From Planctomycetota bacterium (GTDB taxonomy: Bacteria; Planctomycetota; UBA8742; UBA2392): 64,000 nt of DNA. Positions 1-8,473 of this stretch are shown here, piece after piece. A model generated the notes under the pieces. The model was given only the letters and a program-made list of their open reading frames with translations, was not told where the DNA came from and did not search any database. Each line of letters opens with the position of its first letter. Positions within the stretch are counted from its first letter, which is position 1. The position numbers and the translations under genes were made by a program. The DNA lies in assembly GCA_019912315.1 (NCBI GenBank), contig JAIOJA010000012.1, positions 1-64,000 on the forward strand, given 5' to 3'.

Positions 1-17
1 AGTACAGCGTCAGGCAA
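1..17 (+). repeat. Left terminal inverted repeat of the IS630 element
   Basis: These 17 bases are the exact reverse complement of 929-945. Beyond them the two ends match only partly. Confidence 0.9.
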
Positions 18-69
18 CTTTCTCGACATGATTTGCCGATGCATGGGTACGTCTCTTTGGAGCCTGCCC

Positions 70-916
70 ATGCCTGGTCCTGCACCTGAAGTTCCCATTG
101 TACTTTCCGACGCCGAACGTGCCGAGCTTGAGAAGTTGCGCCGTTCCGGCACCACCGAAGCCCGCCTTTCGCGCCGCGCGCGCATCGTGATTCTGGCCGC
201 CGATGGTGAGTCCAACAGCGCCATTTCGCGCAAAGTCGGCCTTGAGCGTGACTGCGTGATCGACTGGCGCCGTCGCTACGCTGAAGGCGGTGTCGAGGCA
301 TTGCACGACAAACACCGCAGCGGGCGGCCTCCCGATTTTTCCCCCTCAGGACAAGCACCGGCTTCTCGCGCTGGCCTGCACGCCGCCGTCTGACCACGGC
401 CTGCCGCACACCCACTGGACGCTGCGCTTGCTGGCGGCTACGGCGCTGAGCCTGACCCTGCTGCCCGCCATCAGGCACGAGACGGTGCGCGTCTGGCTCG
501 ACGCGGCCGAGATCAAGCCGCACCGGAGCCGCTACTGGCTGCACAGCCAGGACCCGGAGTTTGAGCGCAAGATGCTCGACGTGGCCGACTTTCTGACCTG
601 GCTGATCAAGCAGCAGCCATCGCATGTAAGGATTCATGAGGTGCTGGACAACCTGAGCGCCCACGGGACCGAGGCGGTAGAGAAAGTGGTCGCCAAACAC
701 CGAGGCCGGGTATCGCTGCACAACACATCAACCCACGCAAGCTGGCTGAACATGGTGGAGTTGTACTTCGCCGAGGTCAGCCGCAACGTGCTGAGGCGCG
801 GCAACTTCGAGAGCATCCCGGACTTGCAGGAGAAACTGCTGGCGTATGTGGCCTGGACCAACGAAAATGCCGGGCCATACCGGTGGACCTACACCGGCCA
901 GCCGCTCACCAACTAG
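70..916 (+). pseudogene. IS630-family transposase, frameshifted and internally deleted
   Basis: The N-terminal reading frame (start ATG at 70, or 28) encodes the helix-turn-helix DNA-binding part up to about 350, including the SDAERAELEKL and SGRPPDF regions. It then continues in a different frame from about 340 to the TAA-type end near 916. The second frame carries the conserved HWTLRLLA, WLHSQDPEFERKMLDV and C-terminal DDE segment (VLDNLSAHGTEAV, THASWLNMVELYF, PYRWTYTG). At 581-586 the protein jumps from KMLDV straight to ADFL. In the family, the stretch holding the first catalytic aspartate (VDEKTG type) lies between these, so roughly 60-80 codons are missing. A frameshift alone might be programmed, but loss of the first catalytic residue makes this a dead copy. 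Confidence 0.88.
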
Positions 917-928
917 CTGCCGGAAGAC

Positions 929-945
929 TTGCCTGACGCTGTACT
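929..945 (-). repeat. Right terminal inverted repeat of the IS630 element
   Basis: It is a perfect 17-bp inverted match to window bases 1-17. The TA at 945-946 is the expected IS630 target dinucleotide. Confidence 0.9.
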
Positions 946-994
946 AGCGCTAATGTAATCAACAACCTCATGTCGCCCCTTTCATCGTCGCTGA

Positions 995-2482
995 TCAACC
1001 CGTTGCTGGCGCTTGTTGACTGGACTTGTACTTCTGGTGCAGGTCGACGATCTTGGCTACGACTTCGTCGTTCACTTCGTTTCCTGCCAGCAATTTTAAA
1101 TGCAGGCTGCAGAATTCGTCGTCGCACTTGGCGTATTTGTAGCGGTTGCGGGCGACCCATTTATAGACCCGTTTGCCGATGAATCTTGCGCCCGGAAGCC
1201 ACATGAACGGTACCAGCGGCCAGCACAGGGGCAGCACCGGCGCCATGGCGCGGAACGCGTCGTAGCCGCCGAACCACTTGCCGTCCGGGCGCTTTACGTA
1301 CATTTCCTTCAGCATGTCGCCGTAGGTTACTTCCGGCAGCTCGGCCTCGGCGCGGGTGCGGTCGTGTACGTCGGCGAATTCGAACCGCTTCAGCCAGTCC
1401 AGGCACCGTACAGTGCGCTGGCTCTTCTTACAAATCGGGCACATGCCGTCGTAGAACAGCAGGTACTTTCTGCGTTCACTTGAGCCTGTTGCCTTGCCGG
1501 CCATGTCCATGAGTATCACCGCGGGCACGAACAACCAGTAGAACGCCATGATGGTGAAGCTGAAGTGGGTGACCTCCATGGTCGCCCAGATTCCCACGTG
1601 CAGTAGCACCCCGAAACTCAACGAGTACCAGCGCGTGCGCCTCCATAGTACCAACAGGGGAAAAGCAATCTCCCATCCAAGTGTTATCCAGGTCGCCGGC
1701 GCGAACAGCCACCAGGGCAGGTCGCCGAATACCGCGAAGCGCGAGATTGTCCCGTGGTTCAAGGCCTTGAACACGGCATGTCCGCCGGCCCAGTCGCCGT
1801 AGGTGCCATTGACAAAGTTGATGCCGCGCAGTTTGTCTACTCCCGTGAAGAAGTAGACCACGCAAAGCTGGATTTGCGCCAGGCGCAAACTCCATGGACG
1901 AACCCAGCCCGTCGAGCTTTCGCCACGAAGCACTTCGCCCCAGTACGCCGCGTGTGTAAACGGCAAGGCCAGCAGCTTTCGAGCCGCGCCCGGCTGCACC
2001 GGCGCAAGCAGTCTGCGGCGTATGACGTTGTCCAGGCTCCAGCTAGCGCCGGCCGGCATCAGCATCAGCAGAAAAACGGTCGAGCGCAGCAGCACGTCGC
2101 CCCCGTTCAGGATAACCGGGTTTCGCATGTGGAAGCTCACCAGCAGCACCCACATGCCGACGGTCGCGACGCGCGTGAGCAAGCCTACCGTCGTAAACGC
2201 GGCGCAGGCAATCAGCAAACCCAGCAGCAGTTGCAGCGTCGTGACGGACCACCCTGGGTCGATGAGGGACCAGCGCCAGTCCCTGGCGACGAAATACCGG
2301 AAGCTATCAACGGGATACAGGCCCTCGGCGCCGAACCAGTCGCCCGCATAGGGCAGCAGGGTGAAACTTGTATCCAACAGCACGATCAAGCCGATCGAAA
2401 TCCGGAACGCCGCTACCAACTCAGCCCTCACCGGCTGCGTCCAGAATTTCCGGATTGTCTTGAAGGGGTTCAGCACCGTCAC
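995..2482 (-). CDS. HTTM-domain membrane protein fused to a DCC-type (DUF393) redox domain
   Basis: This 495-residue protein has two parts. Residues about 20-330 form a multi-pass membrane region of the HTTM type (related to vitamin-K-dependent gamma-carboxylase), with HMRNPVILNGGD and VYFFTGVDKLRG-like signatures. Residues about 340-480 match the DCC/DUF393 thiol-oxidoreductase-like family, with its hallmark FYDGMCPICKKSQ (a DxxCxxC motif). No substrate is known for these bacterial fusions, so no reaction is assigned. It is the last of three minus-strand genes: its start overlaps the stop of the 226-residue gene by 4 bp (ATGA), implying translational coupling. A CxxC redox domain next to a molybdopterin sulfite-oxidase-like enzyme suggests a shared redox role (inference). 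Confidence 0.82.
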   Translation of the reverse strand: MTVLNPFKTIRKFWTQPVRAELVAAFRISIGLIVLLDTSFTLLPYAGDWFGAEGLYPVDSFRYFVARDWRWSLIDPGWSVTTLQLLLGLLIACAAFTTVGLLTRVATVGMWVLLVSFHMRNPVILNGGDVLLRSTVFLLMLMPAGASWSLDNVIRRRLLAPVQPGAARKLLALPFTHAAYWGEVLRGESSTGWVRPWSLRLAQIQLCVVYFFTGVDKLRGINFVNGTYGDWAGGHAVFKALNHGTISRFAVFGDLPWWLFAPATWITLGWEIAFPLLVLWRRTRWYSLSFGVLLHVGIWATMEVTHFSFTIMAFYWLFVPAVILMDMAGKATGSSERRKYLLFYDGMCPICKKSQRTVRCLDWLKRFEFADVHDRTRAEAELPEVTYGDMLKEMYVKRPDGKWFGGYDAFRAMAPVLPLCWPLVPFMWLPGARFIGKRVYKWVARNRYKYAKCDDEFCSLHLKLLAGNEVNDEVVAKIVDLHQKYKSSQQAPATG

Positions 2483-3159
2483 GACCAGTAAGGCGGAAAG
2501 GTCGGATCAACCGCTACCGGCCACAGTTTGCCTTCCGCGTACGGACTGACCGGCATGACTTCAACCGTCTCACAGTGCAGAACTTCGCCGTAGCCGGGGT
2601 GGCGGATCTTGCAACGCCACAACTCGACTCGCTGAAGCTTTTCGCGCTCGCCGGGATGCTCGGCAAGCCACTTTGTCGCCCGCCAGCGTGCGTAGGCCGT
2701 GCGTACTCGCCACCACTCGGGGAGCTCGCTGGCTGCGCGTGATTCGTACTTGCGAATGCGTCCGTCAGCGACATGAAAGCGCCAGCTGTAATTGCGGACG
2801 GCGCCCCGTACGCCGTTGGGAATCGGAAAGGTCTCGGTCCAGTTCGGCATGTCGGGCTCAACGCTGCTGTGCAGGGCGATCCGGCGACCGTCCTTGAAAG
2901 CCAGCACAACAATTGGCGAGTAACTCAGTGTTCCGACGTTGGGCGCGAACATGTTCCAGCGCTGCGACGTACCCGTGGCGGACAACACTTTGCCGCTGAA
3001 ATCACCAAGTTCGGATTCGTTGTTCCCGACCAGCCCCAGGGCGTTGTGGGCCAGCAGCGCGCCCACGTAGCAAGCCACGAACGCCCCGACAATCGACATG
3101 CCTCCCCAACGCCAGATCTGAATGATGAGTTTCATGCGGGTCGAATTGTCGCGAAGCAT
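2479..3159 (-). CDS. Membrane-anchored protein of unknown function, HTTM companion
   Basis: The product has 226 residues, or 218 if translation begins at the inner ATG at 3135 (MKLIIQIW). One hydrophobic segment at about residues 18-40 is a membrane anchor or uncleaved signal. The rest is a soluble domain rich in Trp and Arg (QRWNMFAPN, NYSWRFHVADG, YARWRATKWLAEHPGE). The QRWNMF segment followed by a WR-rich body is a pattern I associate with small proteins encoded beside HTTM proteins; I cannot name a function. It starts 4 bp after the stop of the sulfite-oxidase-like gene and overlaps the HTTM gene by 4 bp. All three therefore look like one transcription unit. Confidence 0.75.
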   Translation of the reverse strand: MLRDNSTRMKLIIQIWRWGGMSIVGAFVACYVGALLAHNALGLVGNNESELGDFSGKVLSATGTSQRWNMFAPNVGTLSYSPIVVLAFKDGRRIALHSSVEPDMPNWTETFPIPNGVRGAVRNYSWRFHVADGRIRKYESRAASELPEWWRVRTAYARWRATKWLAEHPGEREKLQRVELWRCKIRHPGYGEVLHCETVEVMPVSPYAEGKLWPVAVDPTFPPYWS

Positions 3160-3163
3160 CCGG

Positions 3164-3814
3164 TTAGGAATAGCGTTCCTCTTTCCATGGATTGCCGTGG
3201 TTGTGGTAGCCGCGCACTTCCCAGAAGCCCTTGCGGTCTTCGGTCATGAACTCGATGCCTTTGAGCCACTTGGCGCCCTTCCAGGCGTACAGGTGCGGCA
3301 CCCACATGCGCACCGGGCCGCCGTGCTCGCGCGTGAGAGGCTTGCCGTTGTAGCTGTGAACAATCATCACGTGCGGCATGTTCAACTCGTTGATCGGCAG
3401 GTTCGTGCTGTAGCCGTCGTGGGCGTGAAACATCACGTGCGAGACGCCGGGGTTGGGCTGTACATGCCGCATAAAGTCCACCCACAGCACGCCTTCAACC
3501 ACAGCGTCGTATATGCTCCAGGTGGTGACGCAGTGCAGGTCGGTGGTCTGCTTGGTCTGGGGCAGCTTCATGAAAGCGTCCCAGTTAAAGCTCTTGGCTT
3601 CCGCCGCGCCGCTGACTTCGAGGCTCAGGTCCTCGGGTTTGATGTCCGGGCGTAGCCCCAAATCCAGCACCGGCCACTGGCCCTGTACAAGGCGCTGGCC
3701 TGGCGGCAGGCGGTCTTTGGCAACGGGGAACATGCCCGTGCCCTTGCCCTCGGCAATGCCCTTTTCGGCGATGTTCTGTTTCGCCTTGATAATCTTTTCG
3801 TCGTGTTCGCTCAT
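3164..3814 (-). CDS. Sulfite oxidase-like molybdopterin oxidoreductase
   Basis: This 216-residue protein belongs to the compact sulfite-oxidase-like family. The molybdenum-ligating cysteine is visible as Cys95 in DLHCVTTWS. A conserved glycine/arginine cofactor segment (REHGGPVRMWVPHLYAWKG) follows near the C-terminus. There is no Tat or Sec signal, unlike YedY/MsrP, so the protein is probably cytoplasmic. The family binds molybdopterin; the physiological substrate of this branch is not established. It heads the three-gene minus-strand unit with the membrane protein and the HTTM-DCC protein. The 71-bp gap to the divergent GNAT gene must hold its promoter. The Shine-Dalgarno upstream of the ATG is weak. 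Confidence 0.88.
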   Translation of the reverse strand: MSEHDEKIIKAKQNIAEKGIAEGKGTGMFPVAKDRLPPGQRLVQGQWPVLDLGLRPDIKPEDLSLEVSGAAEAKSFNWDAFMKLPQTKQTTDLHCVTTWSIYDAVVEGVLWVDFMRHVQPNPGVSHVMFHAHDGYSTNLPINELNMPHVMIVHSYNGKPLTREHGGPVRMWVPHLYAWKGAKWLKGIEFMTEDRKGFWEVRGYHNHGNPWKEERYS

Positions 3815-3885
3815 GCTGACAGTTTAGCGTAAACCGGCCCCGGTTTGAAACTGTCCACCGTTAAGCGGCGGAAAAGGAGATCGTC

Positions 3886-4440
3886 ATGACCGTCGTGTAC
3901 ATGGAATCTGAGAGATTGTGGTTTCGCGCGCCCGAGCAATCCGACGCCGCATTCTTCACGCAGGCCCTGCAGGACCCGCGCGTGCGGCGAAATCTGCTGG
4001 TGGGTCGATATCCGTTCAACGTCGCGTCTGAGGAAGCCTGGATGGCCCGGCATTCCGAGCCTCCGGCCATGGATAACCAGACAGATGTCGTCATGGCCTT
4101 CGGCATCAAGGGTGAAGATCGCGCGTTGGGTGCTTCAGGGCTCCACCGAATCTCGGCAATCCACCGCAACGCCGAGTGGGGGATCACAATCGGGCGCCCG
4201 GAAGAATGGGGCAAGGGCTACGGGCGTGAAGTCGCGAGAGCGATGCTGAAGTACGCCTTCGAAACCCTGAACCTGCACCGTGTATACCTGCGCGTCAACG
4301 CCGACAACATGCGCGGCATCAAGGCGTACAAGGCCGCCGGGTTTGTTGAGGAAGGGATCTCGCGCCAGCACATGTTCGTGGAGGGCGAGTACCTGGACAT
4401 GGTCCAGATGGGCGTTCTTCGCCCTGAATGGCGGGATTGA
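3886..4440 (+). CDS. GNAT-family N-acetyltransferase (RimJ/RimL-like)
   Basis: This 184-residue single-domain acetyltransferase would move an acetyl group from acetyl-CoA to an unknown amine. The fold runs from an N-terminal ERLWFRAPEQSD strand, through the acetyl-CoA pyrophosphate-binding loop EEWGKGYGREVA (about 105-116), to the C-terminal signature NMRGIKAYKAAGF(V)EEG. That order is typical of the RimJ/RimL branch and its many resistance or metabolite acetyltransferases. The ATG at 3886 is preceded by a clear aaggaga (3874-3880) with 5-nt spacing. It stands alone and is followed by a GC-rich hairpin at 4472-4494. The substrate cannot be read from the sequence. Confidence 0.9.
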   Translation: MTVVYMESERLWFRAPEQSDAAFFTQALQDPRVRRNLLVGRYPFNVASEEAWMARHSEPPAMDNQTDVVMAFGIKGEDRALGASGLHRISAIHRNAEWGITIGRPEEWGKGYGREVARAMLKYAFETLNLHRVYLRVNADNMRGIKAYKAAGFVEEGISRQHMFVEGEYLDMVQMGVLRPEWRD

Positions 4441-4471
4441 CAGCCTTTGCGGGTGTTTGAGCCGCAACCAG

Positions 4472-4494
4472 CCCCGGCGGTTTCCCCGCCGGGG
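4472..4494 (+). terminator. Hairpin after the GNAT gene
   Basis: A perfect 9-bp stem (4472-4480 with 4486-4494) has a 5-nt loop (tttcc) and lies 31 nt after the GNAT stop codon. Only a weak T-rich stretch follows (ttcagtttc), so it may be an inefficient intrinsic terminator or an RNA-stability hairpin. Confidence 0.5.
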
Positions 4495-4679
4495 TTCAGT
4501 TTCAAATCACTCTGATCTATTCAGCCTGTTCCGGATGCTGGTAAAAGATCACTATCAAACTCGCGTTTCGACGGCACCGCGGAGGATTGTCCTTCCGCGG
4601 GTCGGGAATTGGTTGACGCACGGGCCGGCGTCGGTGTGATGGTAAGACCGCAACAAGAAGGTGCATCCAGCGATTCGCA

Positions 4680-6641
4680 ATGAGCGAGCACAACGAGAAA
4701 CCGGATGACAAGCAGAACGACAACGTCGCTGACCACGACTACGTTGATGGCGGGCGTCCTGGCTCCGAGTTCGAAACCCGTGAAATGCCGGCTCTCAAGG
4801 ACAGCGACGACGCCGACAAGGCCGACAGCCCCGTACTCGCGAACCCGGACAAGCCCGGATCAACCAGTGACACCATCGTCGCTACCAGAAATCAAGCCGA
4901 CGCGCGACCTGCTTTCGAACCTGTGGAAGACAGCGATGACGGCGAAGAAGCCACCGCCATGGTCACGCGGGGCGCCGGCTTGCTTGACGACATGGAAACC
5001 AGGGAAGTGCCGGCCCTGAAGGATGAATGGCGCGAACGCGCATCCGACGCGGCCGCGAGCCTGGGTGACGCCGCCGAAGTCGTAGGCGAGTGGGGGGGCG
5101 AAGAGGGGGACGCATCGCTTGCCGCATCCGTTGCGGCCGCGAGCGGTATGTTGCCGCTGCCTCAAACAGAGGAGCCCGCCGAAATTGCCGGGCCGATCAT
5201 CGAGGGCGCGCGCCTGGCGCAGATGAACTGGGCACGCCTGCGTTTCGAGCAACGTCTTCCGTACTTTGACAAGCTGCGCGCCGAGATGGTGAACCAGCGT
5301 TCGGACTATGTGCCATCCATGGCCACGGCCATCGGGCGCCCGATGGTAGAGACCCTGACGGGCGAGTACCTGCCGGTGCTGGAGGCGTTGCGGACGCTGG
5401 AGGACATTGTCCCGCCCCTGCTTGTGGACCAGCACGCCGCGGGGGTTCCCGTCACGCATGAGGGCATCACCACCGAAGTGCGTATGGCGCCCTTCGGGGT
5501 GGTTCTGATCGCTAATGACCGGCAGTCGCCATTCTCGCTGCCCATGACTCTGATGATTGATGCGCTGGCGACAGGTAACGCGGTGCTGTTCTGTGCATCC
5601 GAGTTTCACCCGCGCGTGAATGAAACCATGCGCCGACTGTTTCAACGCGCGGGCATGCCCGAGAATCTGGTGCAGGTACTCGGCGGCGACAGCGATACCC
5701 TCAAGACACTGATTGACGCGCGCCCGGACAAAGTGTTTTTCGAAGGGGACGACGAACTGGCAACTCGGGTGGCTGCGCGTTGCGCGGAGTCCGGCTGCGC
5801 GGTGGAGGTTGTTCGCAAGGTAAAGAACATGCTGGTGGTGCTGGAGGGTGCAAATCTGGAGCGCGCCCTCCACGCCGCGCTGACGTGCGCCTTCGCGTCT
5901 GGCGGTATGCGTGCCGGCACCGTTGAGCGCATCGTGATTGACGCCGCAATTTACGACGAATTCCGTATGCGCTTTATCGACGCGATCCGGACTATGAACA
6001 GTCATCACGCGCAGCTCGCCAGCATCAACGATCATTTCAACCCGCGCCGCGCACAGATGCTGGTTGAAGATGCCGTAGCGCGGGGCGCCCGCGTGACCTA
6101 CCCCGCGGGGGAAGAGCCGGGGCGCTGGATTCAGTGGAAGGCCGCGGTGTTCGAAGTGTTGCCGCCCAAGGCCAAGCTGTCAACGGAACGATTCGAGGGT
6201 CCCGGCTGCGCGCTGTACCGTGCCGATGTCGCCGTGGACGAAACACTGAGAATTCTTCGCCTGCTTCCGGCGTCCAACGTCAGCGTGCTCGGCCCAACGG
6301 ACCGGGGCACCCGCGCGAAGTTTGAAGAGTTGCCGGCGGCGCGGATATCGTTCAACGATCCACTGCTTCTGGGGGCAAGTACCGGTGGCGGCGTCCCGGT
6401 GGGCCCGGAAACGCCGCGCTCGACGGCCGCCACGGCTTCCATGTTGCGAGCCAAAGTGATCACCGGCAGCGAGGACCAGGGCCGGCGCGTGGCGTGGTTC
6501 CCGTACACGGATGACAAAGCCTACGCGCTGATGGACGCGATCGAAGCCATCTACGGGGTGCGTGCGGGCAAGCGCATCAAGGCCGCGTTGAAGATTGCCA
6601 TAAATCCGACCATGGGGCGTTTGCTGCGTGGAGAGGAATAG
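4680..6641 (+). CDS. Aldehyde-dehydrogenase-like protein lacking catalytic residues, with acidic N-terminal extension
   Basis: This protein has 653 residues. Residues 1-170 are acidic and probably disordered. They contain a repeated decapeptide, ETREMPALKD (32-41) and ETREVPALKD (106-115). Residues about 175-640 follow the aldehyde-dehydrogenase superfamily: an N-terminal helical region (EGARLAQMNWARLRFEQRL), a Rossmann-type segment (APFGVVLIAN, SPFSLPMTLMIDALATGNAV) and RRAQMLVEDAVARGARV. At the site where the family has GQxC, this protein reads SGGMRAGTVERI, with no cysteine. The ELGG glutamate region is replaced by VVRKVKNMLVVLEGANLE. Both catalytic residues are therefore absent, so this is a likely pseudoenzyme with a binding or scaffold role (inference). 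It is monocistronic by position, with divergent or convergent neighbours. Confidence 0.82.
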   Translation: MSEHNEKPDDKQNDNVADHDYVDGGRPGSEFETREMPALKDSDDADKADSPVLANPDKPGSTSDTIVATRNQADARPAFEPVEDSDDGEEATAMVTRGAGLLDDMETREVPALKDEWRERASDAAASLGDAAEVVGEWGGEEGDASLAASVAAASGMLPLPQTEEPAEIAGPIIEGARLAQMNWARLRFEQRLPYFDKLRAEMVNQRSDYVPSMATAIGRPMVETLTGEYLPVLEALRTLEDIVPPLLVDQHAAGVPVTHEGITTEVRMAPFGVVLIANDRQSPFSLPMTLMIDALATGNAVLFCASEFHPRVNETMRRLFQRAGMPENLVQVLGGDSDTLKTLIDARPDKVFFEGDDELATRVAARCAESGCAVEVVRKVKNMLVVLEGANLERALHAALTCAFASGGMRAGTVERIVIDAAIYDEFRMRFIDAIRTMNSHHAQLASINDHFNPRRAQMLVEDAVARGARVTYPAGEEPGRWIQWKAAVFEVLPPKAKLSTERFEGPGCALYRADVAVDETLRILRLLPASNVSVLGPTDRGTRAKFEELPAARISFNDPLLLGASTGGGVPVGPETPRSTAATASMLRAKVITGSEDQGRRVAWFPYTDDKAYALMDAIEAIYGVRAGKRIKAALKIAINPTMGRLLRGEE

Positions 6642-6659
6642 CACGTAGCTACGCCGGAC

Positions 6660-8426
6660 TCACAGCCCGCCATAAAAGGCGCGGCGGGCCAGTTCGGCGT
6701 GTTTGGGCTTTGTCGCATCTGGGTCCGCCCGCCGCATGATTACGTACGGGCCCGCCACCACACCGTCGAGCCCTTGCGCGCGCCAGCTTTCGCGGGCGTC
6801 CTGCACCGTCCGCACCAGTTGCCCGCGCCGGTTCAGCCATGGCGTGCAAAGCAGCGGGGTGCGCCCGGCGGACTTGCGGAACTCCTTGATAAGCGCTGCT
6901 GTGGACGGGTCAGCACCTTCGTCGGTGATCTGTACCGGTACCGGCGCAGTGGGGTTCATGCGCCCTGTCCAGCCCTGCGGCCGTTTCGGTTGCAGCCAGT
7001 ACTCGCCTGTGCTGCCGGGAGCCAGCTTTTCCGCGCCCTTGAACTCGGCGTTTACTTCGCTGGTCAGCATCAGGGTCGGCACTTCGTGCCAAAACACGTC
7101 CGGTCGGTACAGTTGCATACAGGCCGAGCGCAACTCGGGCAGGTCACCCCGCGCCAGCAGCGATCGGTTGCCAAGCCCCAGTCTTGACAGGTCCACGCGG
7201 CCGGTGATGCGCCCCAGCAGGGCGCCCCCTGCAATCAACTCCGCGACGCGCGATTCCAGATGCTCCGGCTGGTCTATCCAGACGCCGCCCTTCGACTCTT
7301 CTTTGCGGGCGAATTCCGCGCAGTCCCCCTCGCCGGCGTCTTCGCCCAGCCACGGGTGCCCCAGGGGCAGCACGTGCTCCACGCCCTGTTTCTCGGCCAG
7401 GGCCATGATGGCGGCGCCGGCGGCGTTGCCCGCGTCGGTAGGTGTGGGACAAATAGTCAGTTGCGCGACGCGAGTGGACTCCACCAGCGCCGGATACAAT
7501 GAACGCAGCCCGAACACACTGCCCGTCAGGACAACCCTGTCGCAGGCGGTTTTGAGCGCGCAGCGGTCGATCCACTGCCCCAGAAACTGCTCCAGGAACT
7601 TGCGCGCGGCGCCAGCGATGTGGTCGAACCGGCGCCGGCGCAGGTGCATGCGAAGGAACTCGACGCTTTCGTAGGTTTCAGGCAGGTTGCCCGCGCGTCG
7701 CCAGTTCAACGGCAACAGCGGGTCGAACTCGAAGAGAATACTGAGCCGCTTCGTCACTTTGGAAAGCTGGGGACCCCGGGCAAGCCCGCCGAGTTCCATC
7801 AGCAGTCCTTCGTCGCGCTCAGGCACCATGCCAAGCATATACGTGATCGTCTCGATGAATGAACCGAGACTGTTGTCGTCGCTGATCGTCGCAACACGTT
7901 CCAGTCGTCCGCCGCGACTGGTGTGAACACTGGCGGCAATCCCGTCACCGCTGCCCTCACAGCACAGCACCAGCAATCGCCCGTCGGGACTGTGTGCGCT
8001 GGCCGCAGCCATGGCCGCCTGGGCCAGGTGATGGTCGATGAACGTGCTGCGGTCGGGCTTCAGCCCCAGGCGCTCGAGGTTGCGCAGGCGCTCGCGCCGC
8101 GAAGGCTTTCGGCTGGTGAACGGAACGGCTGTGCGCAGCAATTTCTTGGCTGATGCACGGAAAGTGCCGGACTCGGCGAACTGCTTCAGCAACTCGCGAC
8201 GCGTGCGAGGTTGCGCCAGATGCTGCCCGGCAAACGCGATCACATCTACTTCCTCGCCCCGTATGCCTTCCATGGCAAGCATGTGTTCAAGGGCGTGGGC
8301 GGGAAATCCTGTGGACTCAAAGGGGTCATCGACGTAATCGGCTTCGAAGCCGATACGCTCTATCGCGCCCCCGCGCATGAGCACCACACCGGGGTCCTTG
8401 CCGTCATGGATACCGAGCACTAGCAT
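6660..8426 (-). CDS. NodU/CmcH-type carbamoyltransferase
   Basis: This 588-residue protein matches O-carbamoyltransferases, which use carbamoyl phosphate and ATP to carbamoylate hydroxyl groups of sugars or natural products. The N-terminal Kae1/TobZ-like domain shows GIHDGKDPGVVL, the metal-binding DHHLAQAAMAAA and CCEGSGDG. The C-terminal half has RLGLGNRSLLARGD, corresponding to the family's ALGNRSIL motif. The family length is about 550-600, so it is complete. The start is the ATG at 8426; a TATACT -10-like hexamer (8434-8439, minus strand) ends only 7 nt before it, so a very short leader is possible. It is divergent from pdxJ with a 47-bp gap. No biosynthetic cluster surrounds it, so the acceptor is unknown. 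Confidence 0.85.
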   Translation of the reverse strand: MLVLGIHDGKDPGVVLMRGGAIERIGFEADYVDDPFESTGFPAHALEHMLAMEGIRGEEVDVIAFAGQHLAQPRTRRELLKQFAESGTFRASAKKLLRTAVPFTSRKPSRRERLRNLERLGLKPDRSTFIDHHLAQAAMAAASAHSPDGRLLVLCCEGSGDGIAASVHTSRGGRLERVATISDDNSLGSFIETITYMLGMVPERDEGLLMELGGLARGPQLSKVTKRLSILFEFDPLLPLNWRRAGNLPETYESVEFLRMHLRRRRFDHIAGAARKFLEQFLGQWIDRCALKTACDRVVLTGSVFGLRSLYPALVESTRVAQLTICPTPTDAGNAAGAAIMALAEKQGVEHVLPLGHPWLGEDAGEGDCAEFARKEESKGGVWIDQPEHLESRVAELIAGGALLGRITGRVDLSRLGLGNRSLLARGDLPELRSACMQLYRPDVFWHEVPTLMLTSEVNAEFKGAEKLAPGSTGEYWLQPKRPQGWTGRMNPTAPVPVQITDEGADPSTAALIKEFRKSAGRTPLLCTPWLNRRGQLVRTVQDARESWRAQGLDGVVAGPYVIMRRADPDATKPKHAELARRAFYGGL

Positions 8427-8473
8427 CTCGAAAAGTATAACCCAACCGCAATCAAAGCGAATGGAGAAGCGGC

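Larger units (their letters stand above)
1..946 (+). mobile_element. IS630-family insertion sequence, non-autonomous relic
   Basis: The element is bounded by perfect 17-bp inverted repeats (1-17 and 929-945) that enclose a broken IS630-type transposase. IS630 elements insert at TA and duplicate it. The right end abuts TA at 945-946, and the left end falls on the first base of the window, so the left TA would lie at 0-1 and cannot be seen. At about 0.94 kb it is shorter than typical complete members because the middle of the transposase is deleted. The intact ends mean it could still be moved by a transposase supplied in trans (inference). Confidence 0.88.

Noticed and set aside
28-916. Programmed frameshift producing an active IS630 transposase
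   Set aside because: The segment with the first catalytic aspartate is deleted, so even a frameshifted product would be inactive.
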